From: Limnochorda pilosa
GTDB lineage: Bacteria; Bacillota; Limnochordia; Limnochordales; Limnochordaceae
Reading direction: 5' to 3'
Assembly (NCBI RefSeq): GCF_001544015.1
Contig: NZ_AP014924.1
Location: 1,178,001-1,242,000, forward strand
Length of the DNA stretch: 64,000 nucleotides
Notes under the pieces: model-generated
Databases searched by the model: none
The model's input: the letters and a program-made list of their open reading frames with translations, nothing else
What the model was told of the DNA's origin: nothing
Made by a program: the position numbers and the translations under genes
Shown here: positions 43,173-53,700 of the stretch, piece by piece
Position numbering within the stretch: position 1 is the first letter of the stretch
How the letters are laid out: each line of letters starts with the position of its first letter

Positions 43173-44348
43173 TCATCCTACGGCGGTCGGCCCCTGGGCC
43201 TGGGCGTGCTCGGCCCCGGCGTCCGCGTAGGCCTGGAGGAGCCGGTCGGTCATGCGGGCCACGGAGAGCTCCGCAGCCCGGCGCCTGGCCTCGGCCGCCA
43301 TGCGGTCCCTCCTCTCCTTGTTCGACAGGAGCTCGAGCACCCTTTCCACGAAGGTCGGGACGTCGTGGGGGGTCAGGTAGCCGTCGATACCGTCCCGCAC
43401 CAGGTCGGTGACGCCCGAAGCGGAGACAGCCACCACCGGCAGCCCTGCGGCCATCGACTCCGCGATGACGAGCCCCTGGGTCTCGGTCTGGGAGGCGAAG
43501 ACGAAGAGGTCCGCCCCCGCGTAGGCGTCGATCACCCGCTCGTGGGGGAGGAAGCCGGTCATGATCACCCGGCCGGCCACGCCCAGAGCCCGGGCCCGGG
43601 CCTCGAGGCGTTCCCGGTCGGGCCCGCCCGCCGCCAGGACCAACCAGGCCCGCGGGACCTTGGGAAGGATGAGCGCCATGGCTTCCAGCAGGAACTCCAG
43701 GTTCTTCTCCCGGGCCAGCCGCCCCACGTAAAGCAGGACGGGATCGCCCGGCTTCGTGGCCCACTCGCGCGAGAGCCACCCGGGGTCGCCCGCCGCCAGG
43801 GCGTCGGGATCGATGCCCGTGGGGATGACGCGGATCGGCCGCGTCACGCCCTGGGCCCGGATGCGCGCCTCCACCGGCTGGCTGGGGGCGATCACCAGGT
43901 CGCAGCGGTTGGCGAACGAGCGGACCCAGTGGACGGTGAGGCGGCGGGTCACCTGGGGCGGCGTGAAGGGGACGTAGTGCACGTACTCATCGTACAGGGT
44001 GTGGTGGGTGAAGACCACGGGCACCCCCAGACGCCGGGCGAGACGGGCGCCCAGCCTCCCCATGAGGAAAGGCGAGTGGACGTGGATCACATCAAGGGCC
44101 AGCTCGCGGGCCCTCCGGGTGAGGTGGGGCGCGAAGGGGAGGGCCAGGCTGAACTCGGGGTTGCTGGGCGCCCTCACCGAGCGAAAACGGTAGACGTCCG
44201 GCTCGTCCTCCCGGTGGCCCGGGTATGACGGGGCGAAGATCGCGACCGCGTGGCCCCGCCGCCGGAGCTCGCCCGCGAAGCTCTCGATGGACCGCACCAC
44301 CCCGCTCACGTACGGCCGGTAGCTGTCGGAAAACATGCCGATGCGCAC
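43173..44348 (-). CDS. GT4 glycosyltransferase
   Basis: A 391-residue retaining glycosyltransferase. The N-terminal domain carries RIGMFSDSYRPYVSGVV and HVHSPFLMGRLGARLA; the C-terminal nucleotide-sugar domain carries LLYVGRLAREKNLEFLLEA and the E-x7-E motif ETQGLVIAE. It resembles enzymes of the GDP-mannose-dependent alpha-mannosyltransferase group. The GTG is two bases after the GT9 stop with GAGGGG upstream. The acceptor could be a lipid or an LPS-like core. Confidence 0.9.
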   Translation of the reverse strand: MRIGMFSDSYRPYVSGVVRSIESFAGELRRRGHAVAIFAPSYPGHREDEPDVYRFRSVRAPSNPEFSLALPFAPHLTRRARELALDVIHVHSPFLMGRLGARLARRLGVPVVFTHHTLYDEYVHYVPFTPPQVTRRLTVHWVRSFANRCDLVIAPSQPVEARIRAQGVTRPIRVIPTGIDPDALAAGDPGWLSREWATKPGDPVLLYVGRLAREKNLEFLLEAMALILPKVPRAWLVLAAGGPDRERLEARARALGVAGRVIMTGFLPHERVIDAYAGADLFVFASQTETQGLVIAESMAAGLPVVAVSASGVTDLVRDGIDGYLTPHDVPTFVERVLELLSNKERRDRMAAEARRRAAELSVARMTDRLLQAYADAGAEHAQAQGPTAVG

Positions 44349-44350
44349 GT

Positions 44351-45463
44351 TCAGGGCCCCTCGAAAGCCGGCACCGTCGACTGGGCCGCCGTTCGCTCGA
44401 GAAGCGGCCCGGCTGCGGCCATGACGTCGTCCACGGTGATCTGGCGGATGCACTCGAAGTTGCACGCCGGGTTGCGGAAGGAGTGGAGGTACAGGTTGGC
44501 CGCCTCCAGCCAGTGGATGCACGGGCCGCACACGTCGCGGCGCACCACCCGGTGCATCTCCCCGAGAGGCCGGAAGTTGGCGGGGTCCGTGGGGCCGAAG
44601 AGGGCGACCACCGGCGTGCCCACCGCCTCAGCCATGTGCATGGGCCCCGAGTCGTTGCCGATGAAGAGCTGGCAGGCCTGAAGCACGGCGGCCGTCTGGC
44701 GGAGCCCCAGGGATCCGGTGAGGTCCACCATGGGTCGCCGTGCCTGCCGCATGATCTCGCCGGCCAGCTCCACGTCGTCCTCCCCACCCACCAGCACCAC
44801 GCCCGCCCCGTAGCGATCCACCAGGCCGTCGGCCACCTCGGCGAATCCCCGGGTGGACCAGCGTTTCCCGCGAAAGAAGTGACCGCCCGGGTGGATGGCC
44901 ACCAGCGGGCGTCCGGCCACACCCCGCCGGGCCAGGAGCCGCACGGCTTCCGCCCTCTCCGCGGGTTCCAGGTAGAGCCGGAGCCGGAGGGGGACCTCCG
45001 GGGCCCCGCAGGCGCGCACCACGTTCAGGCAGTAACGAGCTGCGTGAACCTGCCGGTCGTCGGGGATGGGCACGGTGTAGAGCCAGCCCAGCTCCTCGGA
45101 ACGGAAGCCCGCCCGGAAGCGCGCCCGGATCAGGGCGAGCAGCCAGCTTCCAAAATGGGAGAGGCCCACCGCCAGGTCCAGCGACCGCTCCTGCAGCTCG
45201 TGAAAGGCCTTGGGGAGCTCCAAGCTGTTCCGGCAGGCGATGATCTCGTCGACGTGGGGGTTTCCCCGCAGGAGCGCCGCGTTGCTCTGCCAGCAGCAGA
45301 CGCTGATGCTCGCCTGGGGGTACGCGAGATCCAGGGCTTCGAGGGCCGGGGTGGCGAAGAGGGTGTCCCCCAGCGGGCTCAGGAGGAGCACCAGGATGCG
45401 TTGGATCGATGCCGGATCGAAGGGCTCCTGGCCGGTCTCACCTTTGGCAGAGAAAGGAAGCAT
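44351..45463 (-). CDS. GT9 glycosyltransferase (ADP-heptose transferase-like)
   Basis: A 370-residue GT9 enzyme resembling WaaF/WaaC/WaaQ heptosyltransferases. The N-terminal motif is RILVLLLSPLGDTLFATPAL, the linker HPGGHFFRGKRW, and the donor-binding motif FIGNDSGPMHMAEAVGTPVV with LFGPTDPANFRP. Cysteines in CGPCIHW and PACNFECI are conserved in some members. It heads the four-gene glycan operon. With rfaE1/rfaE2 it indicates ADP-heptose use and hence a probable outer membrane or heptosylated surface polymer. Confidence 0.9.
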   Translation of the reverse strand: MLPFSAKGETGQEPFDPASIQRILVLLLSPLGDTLFATPALEALDLAYPQASISVCCWQSNAALLRGNPHVDEIIACRNSLELPKAFHELQERSLDLAVGLSHFGSWLLALIRARFRAGFRSEELGWLYTVPIPDDRQVHAARYCLNVVRACGAPEVPLRLRLYLEPAERAEAVRLLARRGVAGRPLVAIHPGGHFFRGKRWSTRGFAEVADGLVDRYGAGVVLVGGEDDVELAGEIMRQARRPMVDLTGSLGLRQTAAVLQACQLFIGNDSGPMHMAEAVGTPVVALFGPTDPANFRPLGEMHRVVRRDVCGPCIHWLEAANLYLHSFRNPACNFECIRQITVDDVMAAAGPLLERTAAQSTVPAFEGP

Positions 45464-45646
45464 CGTTCCGGTCTGTCCCCCAGTCCCGGCCCCGAGGTTC
45501 GCCGATGTCGTTCCCGAGGTTCACCGGCGCCGGCGAGCCCCCAGGAGGCTGGGCCTCGCTTCGGGCGCGTGTGGCAGGTCCATTCTACCATATCGGGCGC
45601 GGAACCACACCGGGTGAGGCGTGTGGGACGGGGCCGGCCGGAGGTG

Positions 45647-46102
45647 TCAGGAGGGAACCTGCCCCGAGGTCTGGGAGAGCGAGGGACGGCGCTCCGCCCG
45701 GCAGACGGGGCAAAGGCCCTCGAAGTAGAGCTCGACAGCCTCGAGGTGGTACCCGGTCTCCACTTCGGCCGCGCTGGCTAGGGTGTCCAGGGATGGGCCG
45801 TAGTAGTCCGCCAACCGCCCGCACTCCCGGCAGACCACGTGGTAGTGCTGAGAGGTGTCCGCGTCGAAGCGGCTGGCGCTGCCGTCCACACGCAGCTCGC
45901 GCACCAGCCCCTCCTGGGCCAGCATGTTGAGGGTGTTGTAGACCGTACCCCGGCTCAACCCGGGGAAGCGGGCGTGAAGCTGACCGAAGATCTCCTCGGC
46001 GCTGGGGTGGCTCTTGGTGTTCTTGAGGAAGTGGTAGATCGCCTGGCGCTGGGGGGTGAGGCGCATGCCCTTCCTCCGCAATGCCAGCAGCTCTTCGTCC
46101 AC
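45647..46102 (-). CDS. perR: PerR-type Fur-family peroxide regulator
   Basis: A 151-residue metalloregulator. The N-terminal winged helix contains RLTPQRQAIYHFL and SRGTVYNTLNML. The structural zinc site is C91, C94, C131 and C134. Candidate regulatory metal ligands are H32, D80, H86, H88 and D99; Asp at the last position (RLADYYG) is the PerR type, whereas Fur usually has Glu. It probably controls oxidative-stress genes. The GTG follows AGGGGGGGA. A strong promoter lies 73 nt upstream, divergent from yigZ. Confidence 0.87.
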   Translation of the reverse strand: MDEELLALRRKGMRLTPQRQAIYHFLKNTKSHPSAEEIFGQLHARFPGLSRGTVYNTLNMLAQEGLVRELRVDGSASRFDADTSQHYHVVCRECGRLADYYGPSLDTLASAAEVETGYHLEAVELYFEGLCPVCRAERRPSLSQTSGQVPS

Positions 46103-46174
46103 ACGTGGTCCCCCCCTGGCCGGCGATCGGATGCCATGGCTGAAAGCCGTTCTCAATCCGACCTGTCTTACCTT

Positions 46175-46203
46175 ATGGTACCCCGGTGATGCGGACGTGT
46201 CAA
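46175..46203 (-). promoter_or_regulatory. Predicted promoter of perR
   Basis: On the minus strand a perfect TTGACA (46203-46198) is followed after 17 nt by TACCAT (46180-46175). The -10 is embedded in the palindrome TACCATAAGGTA, a possible site for autoregulation. Confidence 0.65.
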
Positions 46204-46228
46204 CGGAACCATGGGCCCCGCAGCAGGA

Positions 46229-46257
46229 TTGATCGTGCCTTCGTTGCATTCTATACA
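46229..46257 (+). promoter_or_regulatory. Predicted promoter of yigZ
   Basis: TTGATC (46229-46234), 17-nt spacer, TATACA (46252-46257), 51 nt before the GTG start. It is divergent from the perR promoter with 26 nt between the -35 elements. Confidence 0.65.
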
Positions 46258-46307
46258 GGAACGGCCTGCCGAGGGGCGATTCTCTGTTCCTGAAAGAGGG
46301 GCCGCGG

Positions 46308-46946
46308 GTGCCCGGAAGCCACAGGCGGACGCTTTCCCACGAAGGGACCTTCCACGTGGAGGTCAAGGGCTCCCGCTTCCTGGCGGTGGCCCGTCCCGTT
46401 TCCGACCCCGCTGGCGCCCGCTCCCTCCAGGAGGAGATGCGGGCCCGCCATCCCCAGGCGAGGCACCACGTCTGGGCCGCCCGGCTGGCCGAGCCGGAGC
46501 TCTGGCAGTCGTACGACGAGGACGGGGAGCCCGCCGGGACGGCCGGGCGGCCGATCATGGGCCTCCTGGAGCGAGCCTCCCTGGTCCAGGTGGCGGTGGT
46601 GGTCACCCGTTACTTCGGGGGAACGCTGCTGGGCGCCGGCGGTCTGGTGCGGGCCTATACCCAGAGCGCGCAGGGGGCCCTGGAGGCCGCCGGGCCCGTG
46701 GAGGTCGTCCCCCTGGTGCGGCTCGAGGCCTCGTGCGATTACCCGACGGCGGCCCGACTGGAGCCCAGGTTGCGGGAGTGGGGCGCCCGGGTGGTGAACG
46801 CCCGGTACGGGGCCGAGGTCACCTGGGAGCTGGAGCTCCCCGCGGAGCTCGAGGCGGAGGTGGACGCGTCCCTGCGCGGCCAGAGCCGGGGCGCGGCCGT
46901 CGTGCGCCGGCTGGGCAGGGCCTGGGGCCCTCCGCCCCGCCCATAG
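46308..46946 (+). CDS. yigZ: YigZ/IMPACT family protein
   Basis: A 212-residue protein of the conserved YigZ (UPF0029/IMPACT) family. The N-terminal domain has VKGSRFLAVARPV, HHVWAARL, SYDEDGEPAGTAGRPIMGLL and VVVVTRYFGGTLLGAGGLVRAY-type segments (the last seen as TRYFGGTLLGAGGLVRAY); the C-terminal half is an EF-G-domain-like fold. Its cellular role is unclear; eukaryotic IMPACT acts in translation stress signalling. GTG 46308 has GAAAGAGGGGCCG upstream. Confidence 0.92.
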   Translation: MPGSHRRTLSHEGTFHVEVKGSRFLAVARPVSDPAGARSLQEEMRARHPQARHHVWAARLAEPELWQSYDEDGEPAGTAGRPIMGLLERASLVQVAVVVTRYFGGTLLGAGGLVRAYTQSAQGALEAAGPVEVVPLVRLEASCDYPTAARLEPRLREWGARVVNARYGAEVTWELELPAELEAEVDASLRGQSRGAAVVRRLGRAWGPPPRP

Positions 46947-47053
46947 CCTGCTGAGGCCGGCACACCGGGCTTCCTGTCCTGTGGAAAACCGGGCCGGCCG
47001 CGTGGGGGCTGGGCTCGGGCCCGGCCCACATCCGAAGGAGGAGATGGAGCCGC

Positions 47054-48097
47054 ATGTCTCCCTGGATCGACCTGCGGAGCGACACCGTCACCCAACCCAC
47101 CAGCGCCATGCGCGAGGCCATGGCCCGGGCCGAGGTGGGCGACGACGTGTACGGCGAGGACCCCACGGTCAACCGCCTGGAGGCCGAGGCGGCCCGCCGG
47201 ATGGGGAAGGAGGCCGGCCTCTTCTGCGCCTCGGGCACCATGGCCAACCTGTTGGGGGTGCTGAGCCAGACCCAGCCAGGGGACGAGCTCATCTGCGAGG
47301 CCGAGGCGCACGTCTACTACTACGAGGTGGCTGGCATGAGCCGCATCGGCGGCGTGATCCCCCGCACGCTGCCGGGCGAGCGGGGCCGCCTCCTGCCCGA
47401 GCAGGTCGAGCGGGCCCTCCGGGCGCCCGACATCCACTTCCCGCCCACCCGCCTCCTCTGCCTGGAGAACACCCACAATCGGGGCGGCGGCAGCACCTAC
47501 GGGGTGGAGGAGACCGAGCGCCTCGCCCGGGTGGCCCACGACCACGGGTTGAAGGTGCACCTGGACGGGGCGCGGATCTTCAACGCCGCGCTCGCCCGGG
47601 GCGTGGAGGCCGCCCGGCTGGCGGCGCCAGCGGATACGGTGATGTTCTGCCTCTCCAAGGGGTTGAGCGCGCCGGTGGGCTCGGTCCTGTGCGGGCCGGA
47701 GGAGACCATTCGGCGGGCCCGGAAGCTGCGGAAGCTGGTGGGCGGCGGCATGCGGCAGGCGGGGGTGCTGGCGGCCGCAGGGCTGGTGGCCCTGGAGCAG
47801 ATGGTGGACCGCCTGGCCGAGGACCACGCCAGGGCCTGGCGCCTGGCCCAGGCCCTGGCCGGGACCCCAGGCGTCGAGCTGGACCCCGAGACGGTGGAGA
47901 CCAACATCGTCTCTTTCGAAGTGACGTGCTGCCCGGAGAAGGCCTTCCTTGCCGCGCTGCGGGACGAGGGTGTGCTGGCGGGGAGCCCCGGCCCAGGCCG
48001 GGTGCGGATGGTGCTCCACCGGCACATAGGGGACGCGGAGCTGGAGGCGGCCGTCGGGGCCGTGCGGCGGGTGACCGCCCGGCCGGGCGCAGCCTGA
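47054..48097 (+). CDS. ltaE: Low-specificity L-threonine aldolase
   Basis: A 347-residue PLP enzyme cleaving threonine or allo-threonine to glycine and acetaldehyde. The N-terminus DLRSDTVTQPTSAMREAMA is diagnostic, with VGDDVYGEDPTVNRLE and the PLP lysine in FCLSKGLSAPVGSVL. The ATG follows AAGGAGGAG. It is followed by a 208-nt gap with GC-rich repeats. A beta-hydroxyaspartate-type relative is unlikely given these motifs. Confidence 0.94.
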   Translation: MSPWIDLRSDTVTQPTSAMREAMARAEVGDDVYGEDPTVNRLEAEAARRMGKEAGLFCASGTMANLLGVLSQTQPGDELICEAEAHVYYYEVAGMSRIGGVIPRTLPGERGRLLPEQVERALRAPDIHFPPTRLLCLENTHNRGGGSTYGVEETERLARVAHDHGLKVHLDGARIFNAALARGVEAARLAAPADTVMFCLSKGLSAPVGSVLCGPEETIRRARKLRKLVGGGMRQAGVLAAAGLVALEQMVDRLAEDHARAWRLAQALAGTPGVELDPETVETNIVSFEVTCCPEKAFLAALRDEGVLAGSPGPGRVRMVLHRHIGDAELEAAVGAVRRVTARPGAA

Positions 48098-48305
48098 CGG
48101 CTTTGGCAACGCGGGCTGCGGCGAGCCCCTGCGCGCCCGTGAGCCGGCGGCCGGGAGGGGAGGCCGCATAGGGCCCGCCGCCGGGCCGGCACACTAAGGG
48201 GGCCCTGACGGGTGGCGCCGGCCGCATTCGGGGAGGGAACGGGGCGGCCACGGACGGCGGGCGCTCGCGTCCCCGCCAGGAGCCCTCTTGGGAAGGTTGA
48301 TCCGC

Positions 48306-48548
48306 ATGATCACGGCCCAGGTCTCCCTCTACCCCGTGGAGAGCGACGATCCGGACGAGGTCGTCAACCTGTCGCTGCAGGGCCTGGCAGACCACGGTGT
48401 TCACTGGCAGGTGGGACCGGTCAGCACCGAGATCCAGGGGGAGCCGGAGCAGGTCTGGGGGGCGATTCGCTCCCTCTTCGACCAGGCGCTCGCGCAGGGT
48501 GCCGGCGAGGTTTCGATGGTGGTGACGGTGACGAACGCGCGACCCTGA
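48306..48548 (+). CDS. MTH1187/YkoF thiamine-binding-type small protein
   Basis: An 80-residue protein of the thiamine-binding MTH1187/YkoF ferredoxin-like fold family (ITAQVSLYPVESDDPDE, VHWQVGPVSTEIQGEPEQVW). Members bind thiamine or its pyrimidine part or are of unknown role. ATG 48306 fits the family start and has GGAAGG nine bases upstream; a TTG at 48288 with AGGAG is an alternative. Its last 128 bases overlap the convergent queG gene. Confidence 0.85.
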   Translation: MITAQVSLYPVESDDPDEVVNLSLQGLADHGVHWQVGPVSTEIQGEPEQVWGAIRSLFDQALAQGAGEVSMVVTVTNARP

Positions 48549-49647
48549 GGGCGTCCTCCAGCTCCCGGCGCACGCCGCGGTCGCACTCCGTCACCAGGGC
48601 GGCGGCCAGCGCCTCCACGGCGCGGGCGGTCGCGATGCGCCCCAGGGCCCAGGCGGCCGCACCCCGCACCGTGGGCGACGGATCGGCGACCAGCCGTTCC
48701 GCCAGGGCGGGGACGGTGCTAGCCCGGCGGAGGTTCCCCAGGGCATAGGCGGCGTTCCGTTGGAGGACCTTCTCGTCCCGCCAGTTGAGCGCGCTGTGGG
48801 CGAAACGCTCCCGGAAGCCCTGCCGGGTGAGGGTGAGGAGCTCGAGCAGCGACGGGTTGGGGCCCACCTGGGGCAATGGGTCCAGGAGCGCGCCCTCAGG
48901 GTCGACGTCCCGGTTCCAGGGGCAGACCTGCTGGCAGATGTCGCATCCCCAGACGTACCGGCCCAGGCTTTCGCGCCGCTCGCCGGGCAGCGGTCCCCGG
49001 AGTTGGGTGGCCTCGGAGATGCAAAGGCGCGGGTCGACCCGGTACGGCTCCAGCGCGCCCGTGGGGCACGCCTCCACGCACCGGTTGCAGGTGCCGCAGT
49101 CCAGGGAGACGGGCTCGTCGGGCGTCAGGGCGACGTCGGTGACCGCCTCGCCCAGGACCACCCACGAGCCGGCCCCATTCACGAAGAGGCACCCGTTCTT
49201 GCCGACCCCCCCCAGCCCGGCCTTCTCGGCCACGGCCCGGTCCACGGCCGGCCCCGTGTCCACCAGGAGCCGCCATCGCACCGGGCGCCCGGCGCGCCGG
49301 GCAAGAAGGGCCATCAGCTTCCGCAACCCCTCTTCGATCACGGGATGGTAGTCTTCGAAGCAAGCGTATCGGGCCACGAGGCCGCGGGGCGAGCCGTCCG
49401 AGGGCGCGGAGCGGGGCGGGTGGGGGTAGGCCAGGGCCACCGCCACCACGGAGCGGGCTCCTTCCAGCCAGCGGGAGGGATCCGTGCGCAAGGCGGCGTC
49501 CGGGTGGGTGAAGGCGGGGTAGGTGCCCTGCTCGGCCTGGGACTGCAGCAGCGCCCGCGCCCGTGCCAGCTCCGAGGCGGGCGCGATGCCCACACGATGG
49601 AAGCCCAGGCGACGGCCTTCGGCCTTGAGTTCTTCCTCCAGGCTCAC
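48421..49647 (-). CDS. queG: Epoxyqueuosine reductase QueG
   Basis: A 408-residue enzyme that reduces epoxyqueuosine to queuosine in tRNA using a cobalamin cofactor. The first [4Fe-4S] motif is CGTCNRCVEACP and the second CDICQQVCPWN; the substrate/cobalamin region includes VDTGPAVDRAVAEKAGLG. HEAT repeats follow (YALGNLRRASTVPALAERL, AAWALGRIATARAVEAL). The last 40 residues (Pro/Arg/Ser-rich) are encoded antisense to the thiamine-binding-type gene and look non-functional. The start lies 121 nt from gdh on the other strand. Confidence 0.94.
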   Translation of the reverse strand: MSLEEELKAEGRRLGFHRVGIAPASELARARALLQSQAEQGTYPAFTHPDAALRTDPSRWLEGARSVVAVALAYPHPPRSAPSDGSPRGLVARYACFEDYHPVIEEGLRKLMALLARRAGRPVRWRLLVDTGPAVDRAVAEKAGLGGVGKNGCLFVNGAGSWVVLGEAVTDVALTPDEPVSLDCGTCNRCVEACPTGALEPYRVDPRLCISEATQLRGPLPGERRESLGRYVWGCDICQQVCPWNRDVDPEGALLDPLPQVGPNPSLLELLTLTRQGFRERFAHSALNWRDEKVLQRNAAYALGNLRRASTVPALAERLVADPSPTVRGAAAWALGRIATARAVEALAAALVTECDRGVRRELEDALRVARSSPSPPSKPRRHPARAPGRRGSESPPRPAPAPPGSRC

Positions 49648-49768
49648 GCAGGCACCCCCCGGCAGGTGGCGGCACGTGCGAGGCGAAATGGTTAGGGGAC
49701 TGGGGCAGGAGGTGAGCCTCCGGGCGGTCCCATCGGAGAGGATTCCCCAGCCCCAAGGAGGTTCTCAG

Positions 49769-51043
<1,275 letters not shown>

Positions 51044-51120
51044 GCTCCGGCAACGACGCCGTCGAGCGCGGCGGGGCCGGACGCTGCACGAAGGAACCGG
51101 CTGCACCCCGAAGGGGGCAG

Positions 51121-51145
51121 GGAGGGCCGCCGCGAGGCGGCCTCC
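51121..51145 (+). terminator. Hairpin after the first glutamate dehydrogenase
   Basis: GGAGGGCCGCC and GGCGGCCTCC form a stem with one bulged G and a GCGA tetraloop, 77 nt after the gdh stop. No T-run follows. Confidence 0.45.
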
Positions 51146-51315
51146 TCGCGCCCCGCGCGTCCTCCGGCCGCGCGCGGGATGGGCAGGAAATCTCCCACGG
51201 AGAATGAATAAACATCCCCATTCCAGTCAGGCTCGTCCCAACGAAGGGGCCCAGGGCGGGGGGAATCATCCCCCGCCTGACGCCCCACCCTACCCTCAGA
51301 CCGGAGGTGGCGTTC

Positions 51316-52572
51316 TTGCTCTCCCTCGAGGCCCTCCGGGGCCCCCTGGCCGTGGCCCAGCACCAGCTGGAAGAGGCCGCGGCGCGGCTCGGCATCCCAC
51401 CGCACGTGGTCGATCTCCTGCGGGAGCCGGAGCGGGCGATCGCGGTCCGCTTTCCCGTCCGCATGGACGACGGCTCCACCCGCATCTTCACCGGTTACCG
51501 CGTTCAGCACAGCACCGCCCGGGGGCCCGGCAAGGGAGGCCTCCGCTTCCACCCCGACGTAACCCAGGACGAGGTGAGCGCGCTCGCCATGTGGATGACG
51601 TGGAAGTGCGCGCTCCTGGACCTGCCCTTCGGCGGCGCCAAGGGCGGGGTGATCTGCAACCCCAAGGAGCTCTCGGAGGGGGAGCTGGAGCGGCTCTCCC
51701 GGCGGTTCGCCGAGGAGATCGCCGGCCTGGTGGGCCCGGGGCGGGACATCCCTGCGCCCGACGTCTACACCGACGAACGGGTGATGGGCTGGATGATGGA
51801 CACCTTCAGCCGCATGGGCGGGCGGCCGCTCCCCGAGTCGGTGACGGGCAAGCCGCTGGCGCTGGGGGGCTCGCACGGCCGCAGCACGGCCACGGCCCGC
51901 GGGCTGGTGGAGACGGTGAAGGAGGCTACAGGCCGCCTGGGGCTGCCGCTGAAGGGCGCGCGGGCGGTCATCCAGGGATTCGGCAACGCCGGTGCCCACG
52001 CCGCCCGGTTCTTGGAGGAGCTGGGCTGCCGCGTGGTGGCCGTCAGCGACTCGCAAGCCGCGGTCGGCCGGGAGGACGGGCTCCCGGTGGAGGTGCTGGT
52101 GGCCCACAAGGAGCGCACCGGGAGCGTGGCGGGCTTCCCGGGGGCCGAGGAGGTGCGCCCGCCCGAGAGCATCGTCGAGCTGCCCTGCGAGATCCTGATC
52201 CCTGCGGCGCTGGAGGGAAGCATCACCGAGGAGAACGCCCCCCGCATCCAGGCCCGCCTGGTGGCGGAGGCGGCCAACGGCCCTACCCTGCCCGCGGCCG
52301 ATCGGATCCTTCACGAGCGCGGCGTCACCGTGATCCCGGACATCCTGGCCAACGCGGGCGGCGTGACCGTCTCCTACTTCGAGTGGGTGCAAGGACTCCA
52401 GCGCTACGCCTGGAAAGAGGAGACGGTGGCCGAGCGCCTGGCGGAACACATGCGGGAAGCGTTCGCGCATGCCTGGGAGGTGGCCCGGAGGGAGGGCACC
52501 GACCTGCGCACCGCCGCGACCATGGTGGCCGTGAGCCGCGTCTACGACGCCCTGAGGTGGCGGGGCGTGTGA
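51316..52572 (+). CDS. Glutamate/leucine dehydrogenase, paralogue 2
   Basis: A 418-residue paralogue of the preceding gene. The same motifs are YRVQHSTARGPGKGGLRFHP, MTWKCALLDLPFGGAKGGV and VIQGFGNAGAHAARFLEELG. TTG 51316 is preferred because GGAGG lies eight bases upstream; GTG 51307 lies inside that site. The two proteins diverge strongly in the loops, so they may differ in coenzyme or substrate or form mixed hexamers, as for paired GDHs in some thermophiles. It has its own 272-nt leader region. Confidence 0.92.
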   Translation: MLSLEALRGPLAVAQHQLEEAAARLGIPPHVVDLLREPERAIAVRFPVRMDDGSTRIFTGYRVQHSTARGPGKGGLRFHPDVTQDEVSALAMWMTWKCALLDLPFGGAKGGVICNPKELSEGELERLSRRFAEEIAGLVGPGRDIPAPDVYTDERVMGWMMDTFSRMGGRPLPESVTGKPLALGGSHGRSTATARGLVETVKEATGRLGLPLKGARAVIQGFGNAGAHAARFLEELGCRVVAVSDSQAAVGREDGLPVEVLVAHKERTGSVAGFPGAEEVRPPESIVELPCEILIPAALEGSITEENAPRIQARLVAEAANGPTLPAADRILHERGVTVIPDILANAGGVTVSYFEWVQGLQRYAWKEETVAERLAEHMREAFAHAWEVARREGTDLRTAATMVAVSRVYDALRWRGV

Positions 52573-52664
52573 TGCGGGTCGGGCGCGGGGGCGCGGCGAT
52601 CCCTCCGCCGGGCGCGGGCCCTGAGCGGGGATGTGAGGCCCCGTAGAAAGGCAGGGGGAGACTC

Positions 52665-53675
52665 GTGGGAGACGAGCTGGCACAACGGGTGATGGAGCCT
52701 CTCTGGGAGAGAGCCCGCAGCCTCAAGCGGCGGGTGCTCCTGGTGGAGGGCGAGGACGAGCGGGTTCTTCGGGCGGCCCGGATCCTGGCCGACGAGGGCT
52801 TGGTGGAACCGGCGGTGGTGGGCGACACCGATCGGGTGCGGCAGTTGGCCGGCCGGATCGGCATGGACCTGGCCGGCATCGAGCTCCGGGACCCGGCCCG
52901 CGATCCGCAGCGGGAGGCCCTGATCGCCCATCTCTTGGAGCTCCGGCGCGAGAAGGGCATGACGGCGGAGCAGGCGGAGCGCCTGGTCCGCGCCGACGTC
53001 AACTACTACGGCGCCCTGCTGGTGCTCCGGGGGGAGGCGCACGGGTACGTGGGCGGGGCGGCGCACGCCACCGCCGACACCCTGCGGCCGGCCCTCCAGC
53101 TCATCCGGGCCCGTTCGGGCGTGAAGACCGTCTCGTCCTACTTCATCATGGTCGTGCCCGACCGCCGCTTCGGGGAGGACGGGGTGCTGCTCTTCGCGGA
53201 CTGCGGCCTGGTCCCCCAGCCCGAGCCCGAGGAACTGGCCGAGATCGGGCTCAGCACCGCGGCCAGCACCCGGAGCCTCTTCGGCGTCGAGCCCCGGGTG
53301 GCTTTCCTCTCCTTCTCCACCCTGGGGAGTGCGAGCCACCCGCTGGTGGACCGGGTGCGGGAGGCGGTTCGCATCGCCCGCGAGCGGGAGCCAGGCTTGG
53401 CCCTGGACGGGGAGCTGCAGGTGGACGCCGCCCTGATCCCCGAGGTGGCCGCCCGCAAGGCGCCCGGCAGCGGTGTGGCGGGCCGGGCCAACGTGCTCGT
53501 CTTCCCGGACCTGCAGGCCGGGAACATCGGATACAAGCTGGTCCAGCGCCTGGCGGGGGCGGCCGCTCTCGGGCCCATCGTGCAGGGCCTGCGCAAGCCC
53601 GTGAACGACCTCTCCCGGGGGTGCAGCGCCGAGGACGTGGTTCAGGTGGCGGTGCTCACGGCGCTGGGGGAGTGA
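52665..53675 (+). CDS. pta: Phosphate acetyltransferase (Pta family)
   Basis: A 336-residue acyltransferase transferring an acyl group between CoA and phosphate. Family segments are [93 protein letters not shown] and [21 protein letters not shown]. Phosphotransbutyrylase is an alternative but the motifs favour acetyl. GTG 52665 has GGGGGAGACTC upstream. No ackA lies nearby; a strong bidirectional hairpin follows. Confidence 0.92.
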   Translation: MGDELAQRVMEPLWERARSLKRRVLLVEGEDERVLRAARILADEGLVEPAVVGDTDRVRQLAGRIGMDLAGIELRDPARDPQREALIAHLLELRREKGMTAEQAERLVRADVNYYGALLVLRGEAHGYVGGAAHATADTLRPALQLIRARSGVKTVSSYFIMVVPDRRFGEDGVLLFADCGLVPQPEPEELAEIGLSTAASTRSLFGVEPRVAFLSFSTLGSASHPLVDRVREAVRIAREREPGLALDGELQVDAALIPEVAARKAPGSGVAGRANVLVFPDLQAGNIGYKLVQRLAGAAALGPIVQGLRKPVNDLSRGCSAEDVVQVAVLTALGE

Positions 53676-53700
53676 CGGGACCTTCTCTGCTCCCGTGAAT

